A stretch of 64,000 nucleotides of DNA from Bacteroidales bacterium (GTDB taxonomy: Bacteria; Bacteroidota; Bacteroidia; Bacteroidales; UBA7332). Where the stretch lies: NCBI GenBank assembly GCA_028687995.1, contig JAQTZA010000001.1, positions 1 to 64,000 of the forward strand. Direction: 5' to 3'. Shown piece after piece: positions 16,095 through 25,029 of the stretch. The notes beneath the pieces were generated by a model. It was not told where the DNA came from. It did no database searches and saw only the letters and a list, made by a program, of their open reading frames with translations. A program made the translations under genes and the position numbers. How positions within the stretch are numbered: the first letter of the stretch is position 1; each line of letters begins with the position of its first letter.

Positions 16095-16478
16095 ATGCTT
16101 AAACCAGACACCATAGACGAATACATTGCTACTTTCCCGCATGAGATTCAAATGCTGCTTTTGCAAATGCGCACAACAATTCGAGAAGCTGCGCCTCAAG
16201 CGGAGGAGGTAATTAGCTATGGAATGCCAGCTTTCAAACAAAATGGAATGTTGGTCTATTTTGCTGCTTTTTCTAAACACATTGGCTTTTATCCAACATC
16301 ATCTGGAATAGAAGTGTTTCAAGAAGAATTATCGAATTATGTGGGTGGTAAAGGTTCCGTTCAATTTCCATTCAATCAGCCTCTCCCACTCGATTTGGTG
16401 AAGAAAATTGTGGCGTTTCGGGTGAATGAAAATTTGGAGATAGTTCTACAGAAAAAGGACAAAAAGAAAATCCGCTAA
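16095..16478 (+). CDS. DUF1801 domain protein
   Basis: 127 residues covering one DUF1801 (YdhG-like) domain: TIDEYIATFPHE at the start, AEEVISYGMPAFK in the middle, IGFYPTSSGIE and GSVQFPFNQPLP in the second half. The fold resembles frataxin and members have been proposed as iron chaperones, but the role is not established. It is hydrophilic with no signal peptide, so cytoplasmic. It sits 7 bp after glgB and ends at a terminator hairpin, suggesting read-through transcription from glgB without a clear functional link. Confidence 0.88.
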   Translation: MLKPDTIDEYIATFPHEIQMLLLQMRTTIREAAPQAEEVISYGMPAFKQNGMLVYFAAFSKHIGFYPTSSGIEVFQEELSNYVGGKGSVQFPFNQPLPLDLVKKIVAFRVNENLEIVLQKKDKKKIR

Positions 16479-16501
16479 AACATATTATTTTAACGGATTT
16501 T
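16469..16501. terminator. Bidirectional terminator between DUF1801 and GH53 genes
   Basis: aaatccgctaaaa pairs with ttttaacggattt around catattat; A- and T-runs flank it, between convergent genes. Confidence 0.7.
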
Positions 16502-16521
16502 CATTCTATACATCCGAAAAA

Positions 16522-17859
16522 TTAAGGAATAAACGCATCCATCGCTTTTGTCGGTCTACCGTCTGCACCCCATGCACTAAGCGCATAGCCACTCCAACTG
16601 CGAGCGCCTTCTGGCTCCCAGTAGAAAACGCCCAAACCTTTGTTATTAGGGACTGCATTCACTTTTTGTTGCACCGCCACCAGCATATCGTAGGTATTTT
16701 GAACTTGCGTATCCACTCCACCAACCTCTACCACCATCACCTCTTTGCCATAGCGCGATGCCATGTCGTTGAGATTATTTGCCAAATCATTGATAGAAAG
16801 TGTATAATCAGGGCTTCCAGAGAGCCAATAAGGATAGTATGACAAGCCGATGATATCGTATTTTGCACCATTCGCCTTGGCTGCATCGAACCACCAGCGA
16901 AACAGTCCATTATTATTTCCTCGATCGAGGTGGAGAATCACTTTAGAAGTAGGGCTGACTGCTTTTATAGCATCATATCCTTTGTTTATAAGTTGAGCTA
17001 ATTGGCCCCAATTGTTTGTGCTGCCTTCGGGTAGAATCATCCCACTGGGAGTTTCGTTGCCCACTTGCACCCATTCAGGAGTAACACCAGCAGTTTTCAA
17101 TGCAGTCATCACATCGGCAGTATAGTCGTACACATCAGTCAGTAATTGGGTAAACGAATGCCCTACCCACGCCGCAGGTTTCACCTGTTTCGAGGGATCT
17201 GCCCACGAGTCGGAATAGTGGAAATCAATCATCACACGCATACCCCACTGCTTGGCTCGCACCGCCATTTCTACCGTTTCTACTTTGCTACAGTGACCAC
17301 TTGCCTTGTCGTTCGACGGATTTACCCAGGTACGCAATCGGATGGAGTTGATACCGTGATCTTTCAAAATCTTGAAACAATCTTCCTGCACTCCGTTATC
17401 GTTGTAGAATTTATATCCCGTTGCCTCCATTTGTTGCAACCAACCAATGTCGGCACCTTTCGCAAAACTACCTTTCTGCGAAATCATAGAGGTACGAAAA
17501 CTAACTTCATTGCCATAAGCAACACCAGTAGTATTAGAAGCATACGCCCTTACATAATAGGTTGTATCGGCTATGAGAGAAGGCATGATGGATGAAAATT
17601 GACCTACGCCTTTTCCATTCGAAGTGCGTTGTTGAATAATCGTAGGTTTTGGAGTAAGACTCCAGCAAACACCTCGTGCAAAGACTTCTGAGCCACCATC
17701 GGATGTAACTATTCCACCAGAAACAGCACTATCGCTTTTGATTTTACTAACGGGAAGTGTGGAGAGTGTTGGAACAACTTTTACTTCACTTTTGCAACTA
17801 GCAAAAGAAGATAGGAATAAAACGAGAATCAAAAATGGTGTGTGTTTGGGTGTTTTCAT
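16522..17859 (-). CDS. GH53 endo-beta-1,4-galactanase, lipoprotein
   Basis: 445 residues. A lipoprotein signal ends at Cys22 (FASC). Residues about 30-125 are a fibronectin-like beta domain of the kind with GVCWSLTPKPT and YYVRAYASN. GH53 follows: GADIGWLQQMEATGY, then SIRLRTWVNP, acid/base Glu in VQVGNETPSG near 264 and nucleophile Glu in VVEVGG near 378. The family hydrolyses beta-1,4-galactan side chains of pectin (arabinogalactan type I). It probably sits on the cell surface. There is no SusC/SusD pair nearby, so it is not part of a visible polysaccharide utilisation locus in this window. Confidence 0.92.
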   Translation of the reverse strand: MKTPKHTPFLILVLFLSSFASCKSEVKVVPTLSTLPVSKIKSDSAVSGGIVTSDGGSEVFARGVCWSLTPKPTIIQQRTSNGKGVGQFSSIMPSLIADTTYYVRAYASNTTGVAYGNEVSFRTSMISQKGSFAKGADIGWLQQMEATGYKFYNDNGVQEDCFKILKDHGINSIRLRTWVNPSNDKASGHCSKVETVEMAVRAKQWGMRVMIDFHYSDSWADPSKQVKPAAWVGHSFTQLLTDVYDYTADVMTALKTAGVTPEWVQVGNETPSGMILPEGSTNNWGQLAQLINKGYDAIKAVSPTSKVILHLDRGNNNGLFRWWFDAAKANGAKYDIIGLSYYPYWLSGSPDYTLSINDLANNLNDMASRYGKEVMVVEVGGVDTQVQNTYDMLVAVQQKVNAVPNNKGLGVFYWEPEGARSWSGYALSAWGADGRPTKAMDAFIP

Positions 17860-17927
17860 GGCTATGTAGTTGGGTTACTAAAAAAATCGAAGAAGATGCT
17901 AACAGAACAATATCAATGTAGCTATCT

Positions 17928-18263
17928 TTATGCCCCGCTTTTTCTGAAAATATTGATCGAAAAACTAACCAATGAAACGAGTATAACTGAATACACAATC
18001 ATTGGAGACAAATCTGGCACACGAGCAAGAGCAAGGTCTCTACCAAAGAGGGCTAAAGAGCCTAGCACCCTAAAGAATGCTCCAGACAAAACGGCAATAG
18101 CCAAGCCAACTAATCCAAATCCCCAAACGATTACAGAATGGGTATTTCGCTCTTGACGAGGAATCTGTTTCATCACTCGTTTCGAAAATCCATTATCAGG
18201 GATTTGTTCTTTCTTTGCTTTATCAAAGAAATTTCTGATTTCTTTATCCGAAATTGTACTCAT
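17928..18263 (-). CDS. Small membrane protein, probable sigma-factor partner
   Basis: 111 residues. A charged N-terminus (1-40: NFFDKAKKEQIPDNGFSKRVMKQIP) is followed by two hydrophobic segments (about 46-68 and 84-105). The start overlaps the end of the sigma-factor gene by 20 bp, so the two are translationally coupled. Position and topology (cytosolic N-terminus, membrane C-terminus) fit an anti-sigma-like protein, but no canonical zinc anti-sigma motif is visible. Function is inferred from context only. Confidence 0.75.
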   Translation of the reverse strand: MSTISDKEIRNFFDKAKKEQIPDNGFSKRVMKQIPRQERNTHSVIVWGFGLVGLAIAVLSGAFFRVLGSLALFGRDLALARVPDLSPMIVYSVILVSLVSFSINIFRKSGA

Positions 18264-18798
18264 ATCCTGTATTTTTAAAATATTCAGCTAATTTTTCTCT
18301 TCCTCGCGAAAGGTGCGATTTGACAGTACCGGTGGGGCAATTCATAATTTTCGAAATCTTCTCCACCGGATGATCTTCCATATAAAATAGCGTGACTGCC
18401 GTTCGTTCATCAGGCTTTAGCACCTTCATCGACTCATACACATCCATCTGAAAATCGCTATTGGGTCTTTCACTCTCGACATGTGCACCCACCTCTTCGT
18501 AACCCGTTTCGCGATTTACTTTACTGCTGCGAATATAATCATAATATACATTGTATGCAACCCGAAACAGCCAGGTGGAAAACCCGGCCGTTCCTTTGAA
18601 GGATTGCAAATGAAGATATACTTTGATGAAGGTCTCTTGCGCTAAGTCGTCGCTTAGTGAGTCATTTCCAAAAGTCAGGTTGAGAAAAAACCGCCTCACC
18701 GCACTTTGGTATTTATTCACCAGTTGTTCAAAAGCCTTGTGACTGTTAAACAAAACCACTTGCGAAACCAACAATATGTCATCCGACTTGTTGATCAT
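18244..18798 (-). CDS. ECF-type RNA polymerase sigma factor
   Basis: 184 residues. Region 2 (about 20-95) shows QETFIKVYLHLQSFKG and FSTWLFRVAYNVYYDYIR; region 4 (about 125-175) shows LKPDERTAVTLFYMEDHPVEKIS and CPTGTVKSHLSRGREKL. Extracytoplasmic-function sigma factors redirect RNA polymerase to stress or nutrient regulons. It overlaps both neighbours: 20 bp with the upstream DUF6249 gene and 20 bp with the downstream membrane-protein gene, so the three form one tightly coupled minus-strand operon. No SusC-type transducer or FecR-like gene is adjacent, so this is not the common polysaccharide-linked arrangement. Confidence 0.93.
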   Translation of the reverse strand: MINKSDDILLVSQVVLFNSHKAFEQLVNKYQSAVRRFFLNLTFGNDSLSDDLAQETFIKVYLHLQSFKGTAGFSTWLFRVAYNVYYDYIRSSKVNRETGYEEVGAHVESERPNSDFQMDVYESMKVLKPDERTAVTLFYMEDHPVEKISKIMNCPTGTVKSHLSRGREKLAEYFKNTGYEYNFG

Positions 18799-19402
18799 CT
18801 TCAGTAGGCTTTGACACTTTCTCCTTTTGTTCCAAACGATAGGCTATAAACTTACCCAAACCGATCATAAACGGAATCGCACCAATAAATGATAGAGTTA
18901 ATTCTCCTTTCAAGAACCAAAACATCAGGAACAAACCTAATCCAACACCCATCAAACCAAATGCACTTTGGAGCGGAGATTTATTAGATTTTGAACTTTT
19001 CACTTCATCAAAAAAGGTAGACGGAATCTCTTTTCCAGCATCAATCGCTTTGGCCATCAATTCATATTTTGCTTTTTTGTTGCGGTGATTAAAAATCAAG
19101 ACAATCAAAACAATCAAAAATGCTGCAATGAAAGGAGACGTAATCGCTGCAAATCCAACAACATCCCAATGATCGCCGCCTTCACTATCTTGTTTTACGA
19201 GACCTGATTCTCCGAGAGCCTTCATCACAATTTTTAATTTTGCAATCTCTGGATCAGTTGATGCATCCTCGTCCGTTGAATCCACTTTTGCACTGTCAAT
19301 AGGTACTGTCACTGCAGCTGGTGCCGCAGGAGCCACTGTTTTACTTGCATTTGCGCTTATCAAAGCCAATGCCATCACTAATACTAATAGGATCTTTTTC
19401 AT
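18779..19402 (-). CDS. DUF6249-like membrane protein
   Basis: 207 residues. Signal peptide (1-19), an Ala/Val/Pro-rich and acidic periplasmic stretch with an IAKLKIVMKALGES helix (20-75), one transmembrane segment at about 82-104, a basic linker, and two more hydrophobic segments near 142-175. It is the first gene of the sigma-factor operon and overlaps the sigma gene by 20 bp. A membrane protein encoded first in such an operon may sense envelope state; that is inference. Confidence 0.8.
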   Translation of the reverse strand: MKKILLVLVMALALISANASKTVAPAAPAAVTVPIDSAKVDSTDEDASTDPEIAKLKIVMKALGESGLVKQDSEGGDHWDVVGFAAITSPFIAAFLIVLIVLIFNHRNKKAKYELMAKAIDAGKEIPSTFFDEVKSSKSNKSPLQSAFGLMGVGLGLFLMFWFLKGELTLSFIGAIPFMIGLGKFIAYRLEQKEKVSKPTEDDQQVG

Positions 19403-19575
19403 AATTGTAAGGGTTTAATTGTTTATTCTGTCTGTTAGACGAGGTGATGGTTGCGTTTGGTTGCAGAAAGGCTAAAATTATTTCATTTTTTTGATAATTC
19501 TGCATTTTGTTGTGAATAAATGATGACAAAAATCACATTTTCAACCATTTAGAATTTTATATCAAAAAAACAGCG

Positions 19576-19583
19576 TACTTTTG
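19576..19583 (+). promoter_or_regulatory. Promoter -7 element for rimM
   Basis: TACTTTTG, 19 bp before the rimM start; no clear -33 TTTG. Confidence 0.5.
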
Positions 19584-19602
19584 CGAAAAATTTGATTACA
19601 AG

Positions 19603-20163
19603 ATGATTAAACGCGAAGAACTTATTTCTATCGGTCAATTCAACAAGCCGCACGGAATTAACGGAGAACTATCTTTTACATTTACCGATGATGTATTCGA
19701 TCGCACCCATTCCCCCTATTTTGTATGCGAAATGGATGGTATTTTCGTGCCATTTTTTATAGAAGAGTATCGCTTTCGTTCAGAAAATGGGGCGCTAATC
19801 AAACTCAAAAACATCACCACCGAAGAGCAAGCAAAGCAATTTATCAAGAAAGAGATATTTTTTCCGAAATCGTTTCTGCCCGAAGATGAAGAACCAGAAA
19901 CTGCCAGCGACTACTTTATCGGTTACACGATTATCGACAAAAATCACGGCGAAATTGGCGTTATCAAAGAGATTGAAGATTCAACGATCAATGTGCTTTT
20001 CGTGGTAAAACGCAAGAAAGAGGAGTTTCTGATACCTGCTAGCAACGAATATGTGTGTGAGATTGACGATGTAGAAAAAACCATTTTGATGGATATTCCT
20101 GAAGGTTTGCTAGAGATGCAAAACGACCAACCATCAGACGATTCTTACAATTCTGAAGACTAA
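19603..20163 (+). CDS. rimM: 16S rRNA processing protein RimM
   Basis: 186 residues, slightly longer than average. N-terminal RimM beta-barrel (ISIGQFNKPHGINGELSF, about 6-85) and C-terminal PRC-barrel (about 100-170, ending in PEGLLEM). RimM binds ribosomal protein S19 and 30S precursors and helps late maturation of the 16S 3' head domain. The final ~15 residues are acidic (DQPSDDSYNSED). It is transcribed alone here; the neighbouring PorE-like gene has its own strong promoter. Confidence 0.95.
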   Translation: MIKREELISIGQFNKPHGINGELSFTFTDDVFDRTHSPYFVCEMDGIFVPFFIEEYRFRSENGALIKLKNITTEEQAKQFIKKEIFFPKSFLPEDEEPETASDYFIGYTIIDKNHGEIGVIKEIEDSTINVLFVVKRKKEEFLIPASNEYVCEIDDVEKTILMDIPEGLLEMQNDQPSDDSYNSED

Positions 20164-20167
20164 ACAA

Positions 20168-20197
20168 TTTGACCGTGCAATAAAAAAGGTATATTTG
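20168..20197 (+). promoter_or_regulatory. Promoter of the PorE-like gene
   Basis: TTTG (20168-20171), an 18-bp spacer and TATATTTG (20190-20197), a complete consensus match, 63 bp upstream of the start. Confidence 0.82.
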
Positions 20198-20260
20198 CTG
20201 TTAATTGTAAAAACAGTCATTTAATGATATTGCTAATTGCCATTCTGAAAAATAGTCCCA

Positions 20261-22231
20261 ATGAATTTTAGATTCGTTCATCCTATACTCACTTTATTGC
20301 TTCTTTTCGCGCTTTTTTCGTGCAAAACTGCCTCCATAAAAAAAGCCGATGCGCATTTCGAAACTGGAAATTATGATGCCGCACTGGCAATGTATCAAAA
20401 GAAGGTTTTGGATATCCCTTACACCAAACCAGCGCTAAAATCTGAGATTTATCTCAAAATGGGAATTTGTGCGGAGGTGCTTCAACGGATGAAACCGGCA
20501 GAAACGAATTTCAATAACGCACTACGCCTAAAATCTCAAGATCCACAACTCCGACTTCACCTTGGCCAGCTTTACCACCGACAAGGTCGATATGCCGAAG
20601 CAATTAAACAATACAAAAGCTATTTAGAGAAAGATTCTGCCAATCAGTTGGCACTGAATGGAATTATAGGATGCCAACTAGCTGATTCGCTCAAGAAACA
20701 TGTTTCACGAATTGTTGTGAAACCTGAACCCAAACTAAACTCGAAACAGGGTGAGTACTCCCCCATGCTTTTTGGCAAAGAGTTCGATCAGATATTCTTC
20801 ACCACCTACCGCGACAAAGCCACTGGAAAACAGAAAAGTGAAATTACAGGTTCTAAAAACGGAGATATCTTTTTCTCGAAAAAGAACAACATTGGTCAAT
20901 GGGAAGAGCCAAAACCAGCTGCTGGATCCATCAACAGTGAAAATGACGAAGGAGCAGTGAGTTTCAATGCTGACAATAACTTGATGTATGTGACTCGTTG
21001 CAAAACGAGCGACGCCGCCTCCCCTGCTGATATTTATCAAACCAAACGTAGTGATGCCACGTGGGGCGAATTGCAAAAAGTAAAGATTCTGCGCGACTCA
21101 TCAGAAATGAGTGCTCATGCTGCTATCTCACCCAAAAGCGATTGGCTCTATTTTGTTTCAGATAGAAAAGGTGGATTTGGCGGAAACGATATTTGGAGAG
21201 TCGCTCTGGATAACGGAAAGGTGACCGCCCTCGAAAATCTGGGCGCAGACATTAATACTGCAGGGAACGAAATGTTCCCGTACATTCGTGAAAATGGAGA
21301 ACTCTATTTTGCCTCGAATGGACTACCGGGGTTGGGTGGATTAGATTTATTTCGAGCTATTGAAAATTCCGACGGACATTGGTCTGTGGAAAATCTCGGC
21401 ATACCGATAAACTCCAACGGAGATGATTTTGGGATTACATTTGCAGGATTAGACGAAAATGGATATTTTAGCACAAATCGTGCCGATGGCAAAGGATTTG
21501 ATCACATCTACTCATTCGAATTGCCAAGCATAAAGTTATTCGCCGAATTCAGTGTGAAAAGTGGAAAAGAGATTCTACCTGAAGCGGGACTTCACATCGT
21601 GAGTGACAACGGCCTCAACAGCAAGGTTACCACCAAAAAAGATGGTACGTTTAAAATGAAGGTGGAGAAAGGGCACAAATATCAAATCTTAGCTTCGTAC
21701 AAAGGATATATAAACGCCACAAAAATCATTGAAGTGGCAACGGTGGAGAAAGATGCAACCTACAAAAACGATTTCGATTTAATCCCCATTGCCAAACCGA
21801 TTCAAATTAACAACATTTTCTATGATGTGAATCAGGCGACATTGAGATCTGAATCGACTCAATCGCTCAACGAACTGGTGAAACTGCTCAGAGAAAATGC
21901 ACACATCACCATTGAGCTTAGTGCTCACACAGATATGAACGGTAGTGACGAGTACAATCAACGGCTTTCGGATGAACGAGCAGCATCAGTTGTTAATTTT
22001 CTCATAGCAGCAGGCATAGAAAAAGATCGTCTCACACCCAAAGGATATGGCAAAAGCACACCCAAAGTGGTGAATGCTACGATTGCAGCACAATATAAAT
22101 TCTTGAATGAAGGCGATGAATTGACTGAAGAGTTTATTTTAAAGCTAAATCCAGCAGAACAAGAAATTGCTAATCAAATCAATCGACGCACAGAGTTTAG
22201 AGTATTAAAAACGACATATAATCTCTTTTAA
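20261..22231 (+). CDS. PorE-like OmpA-family lipoprotein (TPR, beta-propeller, regulatory domain, OmpA)
   Basis: 656 residues with four recognisable modules. A lipoprotein signal ends at the Cys in LFSC (residue 21); TPR units span about 25-145; PD40/WD40-like propeller blades span about 160-420 (YFVSDRKGGFGGNDIW, YFASNGLPGLGGLDLF); a carboxypeptidase-regulatory-like beta domain spans about 425-505; and a C-terminal OmpA peptidoglycan-binding domain spans about 515-656 (SAHTDMNGS). This order is that of PorE of the type IX secretion system, which ties the outer-membrane machine to peptidoglycan. The T9SS substrate at 9864 shows that such a system is used. Similar four-module proteins exist outside T9SS, so the assignment is probable rather than certain. 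Confidence 0.85.
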   Translation: MNFRFVHPILTLLLLFALFSCKTASIKKADAHFETGNYDAALAMYQKKVLDIPYTKPALKSEIYLKMGICAEVLQRMKPAETNFNNALRLKSQDPQLRLHLGQLYHRQGRYAEAIKQYKSYLEKDSANQLALNGIIGCQLADSLKKHVSRIVVKPEPKLNSKQGEYSPMLFGKEFDQIFFTTYRDKATGKQKSEITGSKNGDIFFSKKNNIGQWEEPKPAAGSINSENDEGAVSFNADNNLMYVTRCKTSDAASPADIYQTKRSDATWGELQKVKILRDSSEMSAHAAISPKSDWLYFVSDRKGGFGGNDIWRVALDNGKVTALENLGADINTAGNEMFPYIRENGELYFASNGLPGLGGLDLFRAIENSDGHWSVENLGIPINSNGDDFGITFAGLDENGYFSTNRADGKGFDHIYSFELPSIKLFAEFSVKSGKEILPEAGLHIVSDNGLNSKVTTKKDGTFKMKVEKGHKYQILASYKGYINATKIIEVATVEKDATYKNDFDLIPIAKPIQINNIFYDVNQATLRSESTQSLNELVKLLRENAHITIELSAHTDMNGSDEYNQRLSDERAASVVNFLIAAGIEKDRLTPKGYGKSTPKVVNATIAAQYKFLNEGDELTEEFILKLNPAEQEIANQINRRTEFRVLKTTYNLF

Positions 22232-22270
22232 TTGACAATATTATAAATAAATATTTCGGCAATACCCATT

Positions 22271-22306
22271 CAATAGACTAATAATCTGATTATTAGTCTA
22301 TTTTTA
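22271..22306 (+). terminator. Intrinsic terminator after the PorE-like gene
   Basis: aatagactaataat pairs with attattagtctatt followed by a T-run; near-perfect stem. Confidence 0.85.
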
Positions 22307-22375
22307 TGTCAATATGTCTCTCTATGAAAATTCCAATAAAAATGTTAAAATATTCTTTTATTAAAAAAGTATTTA

Positions 22376-22383
22376 TACTTTTG
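22376..22383 (+). promoter_or_regulatory. Promoter -7 element for the queuosine operon
   Basis: TACTTTTG, 77 bp upstream of the transporter start; no good -33 element. Confidence 0.45.
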
Positions 22384-22396
22384 TGACCATATTTGA

Positions 22397-22422
22397 ACAA
22401 TGCGATAAGAGTATCGTATTGT
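22397..22422 (+). promoter_or_regulatory. 5' leader hairpin of the queuosine operon
   Basis: acaatgcgata pairs with tatcgtattgt (one G-U pair) around agag, inside the predicted leader. It is not followed by a T-run and shows no preQ1 riboswitch consensus. It may be a simple mRNA-stability or regulatory hairpin. Confidence 0.4.
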
Positions 22423-22459
22423 CGTGTACTTGATTAACCACGTAAAAAACAAGAATGTA

Positions 22460-23140
22460 ATGAACAAACAAGTCTCTGTTATCTTTATGGTAACTGGCAT
22501 ACTTTTTACGGTATGCCTCATTGTAGCAAACATCGTTGAGTCGAAATTGATTAACGTGTTTGGAGTTACTGCTACAGCAGGTCTAATTATTTTCCCAGTC
22601 TCCTACATCCTAAATGATGTAATCGCTGAAGTCTGGGGCTATCAAAAAGCAAGGCTGATTATCTGGATTGGATTTGCAATGAATTTTCTGGCTGTTACTG
22701 TTTTCAACATCAGCATTATTCTACCCGCATCCCCCTTTTTCGAAAATCAACACGCATTTCAAACTATTCTAGGCAACACACAACGCATTGCAACAGCCAG
22801 TTTTATTGCATTTCTTTGTGGTTCGTTCCTCAATGCATTTATCATGAGTCGGATGAAAATGGCCACTCAAGGACGAGGATTCTCGGTGCGAGCTGTGGTT
22901 TCTACCCTCTTTGGCGAAAGTCTCGATTCACTAGTATTTTTCACCATTGCGTTTTATGGAGTGTTACCAAATTCTGAATTATTGATTCTGATTGGAACAC
23001 AAACTGCCATGAAAACAGGTTATGAAGTAATTGCACTACCCATCACAAATGTGGTCGTAAAATGGGTAAAAAAAGTGGAAAACACGGATGTTTACGACCA
23101 AAACATATCTTACAATCCATTAAAAATCGGAGAAATATAA
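22460..23140 (+). CDS. Queuosine precursor transporter (YhhQ family)
   Basis: 226 residues, highly hydrophobic with about six membrane segments. Family features: an N-terminal segment ending IVANIVESKLINVFG, FPVSYILNDVIAEVWGY, and later FGESLDSLVFFTIAFYG. YhhQ/QPTR proteins import preQ0 or preQ1 (in some bacteria queuine). The ATG at 22460 is preferred to a GTG at 22424, which lies just behind the leader hairpin. Its stop codon overlaps the queC start by one base (TAATG), so the genes are translationally coupled. Having both a transporter and late synthesis genes suggests mixed salvage and synthesis. Confidence 0.93.
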   Translation: MNKQVSVIFMVTGILFTVCLIVANIVESKLINVFGVTATAGLIIFPVSYILNDVIAEVWGYQKARLIIWIGFAMNFLAVTVFNISIILPASPFFENQHAFQTILGNTQRIATASFIAFLCGSFLNAFIMSRMKMATQGRGFSVRAVVSTLFGESLDSLVFFTIAFYGVLPNSELLILIGTQTAMKTGYEVIALPITNVVVKWVKKVENTDVYDQNISYNPLKIGEI

Positions 23141-23817
23141 TGAAAAGCGAAGAATCTGCATTGGTGCTTTTTTCTGGAGGTCAAGACTCCACAACTTGTC
23201 TATTTTGGGCGAAAAAAGAGTTTAAAGAGGTAAGAACGGTAGGTTTTAACTACGGTCAACGACATAATTACGAAGTGGAAGTGGCAAAAACAATTGCTAA
23301 AATTGCGGACGTTCCTTTTGAATTGATCACCATAGACATTCTGAGTAAAACGATTGATAATTCGTTGACGAATCTAGCGATCGAGGTGCAACCAAAGCCC
23401 GAAAACGCACTTCCCAATACGTTTGTACCGGGTAGAAATTTGATTCTTCTCACTTATGCATCTATTCTTGCACGTAGCTTTGGCATCAAGCACATCGTGA
23501 CAGGTATTTCTCAAACCGATTTTAGTGGATATCCCGATTGTAGAGAGAAATTCGTAAAATCTGCCCAGAAAACCATCAATTTGGCTTTGGAGACAGATAT
23601 CGAAATCCACACACCATTAATGTTCAAAAACAAAGAGGTTATTTGGCAATTGTCGGATGAACTGGGCGTTTTTGACTTGGTACGTCACAATACGCTGACT
23701 TGCTACAACGGCATCATGGCGGATGGATGTGGAAAATGCCCTTCTTGTTTATTGAGAAATAATGGGCTGACACGTTATCTAAAAAAACGTGAGAAACTTT
23801 TACGTCAAAAGGGATGA
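23140..23817 (+). CDS. queC: 7-cyano-7-deazaguanine (preQ0) synthase
   Basis: 225 residues. The PP-loop ATP pyrophosphatase motif [11 protein letters not shown] (about 10-20) and the C-terminal zinc site with DGCGKCPSC are both present, with [13 protein letters not shown] and [14 protein letters not shown] between. QueC converts 7-carboxy-7-deazaguanine to preQ0 with ATP and ammonia. The start overlaps the transporter stop by one base and its stop overlaps the queF start by four. No queD or queE is visible in this window, so they must lie elsewhere or the cell relies on import. Confidence 0.97.
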   Translation: MKSEESALVLFSGGQDSTTCLFWAKKEFKEVRTVGFNYGQRHNYEVEVAKTIAKIADVPFELITIDILSKTIDNSLTNLAIEVQPKPENALPNTFVPGRNLILLTYASILARSFGIKHIVTGISQTDFSGYPDCREKFVKSAQKTINLALETDIEIHTPLMFKNKEVIWQLSDELGVFDLVRHNTLTCYNGIMADGCGKCPSCLLRNNGLTRYLKKREKLLRQKG

Positions 23818-24266
23818 GCCTCGATTTAAACTTATTAGGGAATAAAACGGAATATCCGTCTGAATATACTCCTCACATTCTTGAAGCTTTCGACAACAAA
23901 CACCCCGATAACGATTATTGGGTACGATTTGATTGCCCAGAATTCACAAGTCTCTGCCCAATTACCGGACAGCCCGATTTTGCTACTATTCTGATTGATT
24001 ACATTCCTGCACAACGGATGGTCGAAAGTAAAAGTCTGAAAATATACTTGTTTAGTTTTCGCAATCACGGTGGCTTTCACGAAGATTGTGTGAATCTGAT
24101 TATGAAAGATCTCATCGCATTGATGAATCCGAAATACATCGAAGTGACAGGTATTTTCACTCCGCGAGGAGGAATCAGTATTCATCCTTTCGCCAACTGG
24201 GGACAACCCTGTACTAAGTTTGAAGAGATGGCCTACCATCGTTTACTCAACAAAGAGTTGAAGTAA
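23814..24266 (+). CDS. queF: NADPH-dependent 7-cyano-7-deazaguanine reductase
   Basis: 150 residues, the short unimodular QueF type. The catalytic Cys lies in [12 protein letters not shown] and the family motif [16 protein letters not shown] follows, then [16 protein letters not shown]. QueF reduces preQ0 nitrile to preQ1 amine using NADPH, the step before insertion into tRNA by Tgt. The ATGA overlap with queC marks the third coupled gene of this operon. A DUF5020 gene follows after 49 bp. Confidence 0.97.
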   Translation: MSLDLNLLGNKTEYPSEYTPHILEAFDNKHPDNDYWVRFDCPEFTSLCPITGQPDFATILIDYIPAQRMVESKSLKIYLFSFRNHGGFHEDCVNLIMKDLIALMNPKYIEVTGIFTPRGGISIHPFANWGQPCTKFEEMAYHRLLNKELK

Positions 24267-24315
24267 ACTCATTTTCAATTTACTTATTTTAAACTAATTT
24301 AATTCATAACACATT

Positions 24316-25029
24316 ATGAAACAACTTGTTATTGCCATTATTGCAGTGGTAACACTCACGGCTAATGCTCAAAATATTCAATTGCATTACGATACTCGTC
24401 ACACGATGAATCAAAACAGGGAATCGAGAAACTATATGACTGCTACTTACGAAATGTTGAAATTCGACAAATTGGGTTCGTGGTTTATGTTTATCGATGC
24501 TGATTTTAATCAGAAAAACAATAATGTAGGCACAATCTACACAGAGATTTCACGTACTTTTCAATTAGGCAAATGTCCTGTTCAAGCACACATCGAATTC
24601 AATGGTGGATTGTTTACAACGCCTCAATTTAGTAATTCGATTGAGAATGCGTACTTATTGGGTGGAGAATATCCGTTTCGTCTGGGTGGATTCAACCTAT
24701 CGACTTATGTGGCATACAAGTACAATAATTTCGCAAAAGCGAGCCACGATGCACAATGGACTGCAGTATGGGAGGGAAATATCTTGAATGATCAAATCAC
24801 AATCAGTGGTTTTTTGGATGTGTGGAGTGAGAATAAAGATAAAATAGCTGCTCAAGGAGGCAAAAAAATTATCTTAATGACGGAACCTCAGATTTGGTAT
24901 AACGTAGTTCCGAAGAAATTTAGCATCGGTTCTGAAGTGGAAATTTCTTCCAATTTTTATCCTTATTCTACTGATAATAATCATGTGTTTGTCTATCCAA
25001 CATTGGCTGTGAAATATATTATTGAATAA
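24316..25029 (+). CDS. DUF5020-like outer-membrane beta-barrel protein
   Basis: 237 residues. Signal peptide 1-18 (ending ANAQ); the mature part is a series of amphipathic beta strands typical of a small barrel with an aromatic C-terminus (FVYPTLAVKYIIE). DUF5020 proteins are Bacteroidetes outer-membrane proteins distantly like the nucleoside channel Tsx. The gene lies 49 bp after queF on the same strand with no terminator between. By position it could be the outer-membrane entry route for queuosine precursors; this is inference only. Confidence 0.82.
   Translation: MKQLVIAIIAVVTLTANAQNIQLHYDTRHTMNQNRESRNYMTATYEMLKFDKLGSWFMFIDADFNQKNNNVGTIYTEISRTFQLGKCPVQAHIEFNGGLFTTPQFSNSIENAYLLGGEYPFRLGGFNLSTYVAYKYNNFAKASHDAQWTAVWEGNILNDQITISGFLDVWSENKDKIAAQGGKKIILMTEPQIWYNVVPKKFSIGSEVEISSNFYPYSTDNNHVFVYPTLAVKYIIE

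Noticed and set aside
22305..22459. preQ1 riboswitch upstream of the queuosine operon
   Set aside because: The known preQ1 class I consensus and its A-rich pseudoknot tail are not visible; only a simple hairpin is present.
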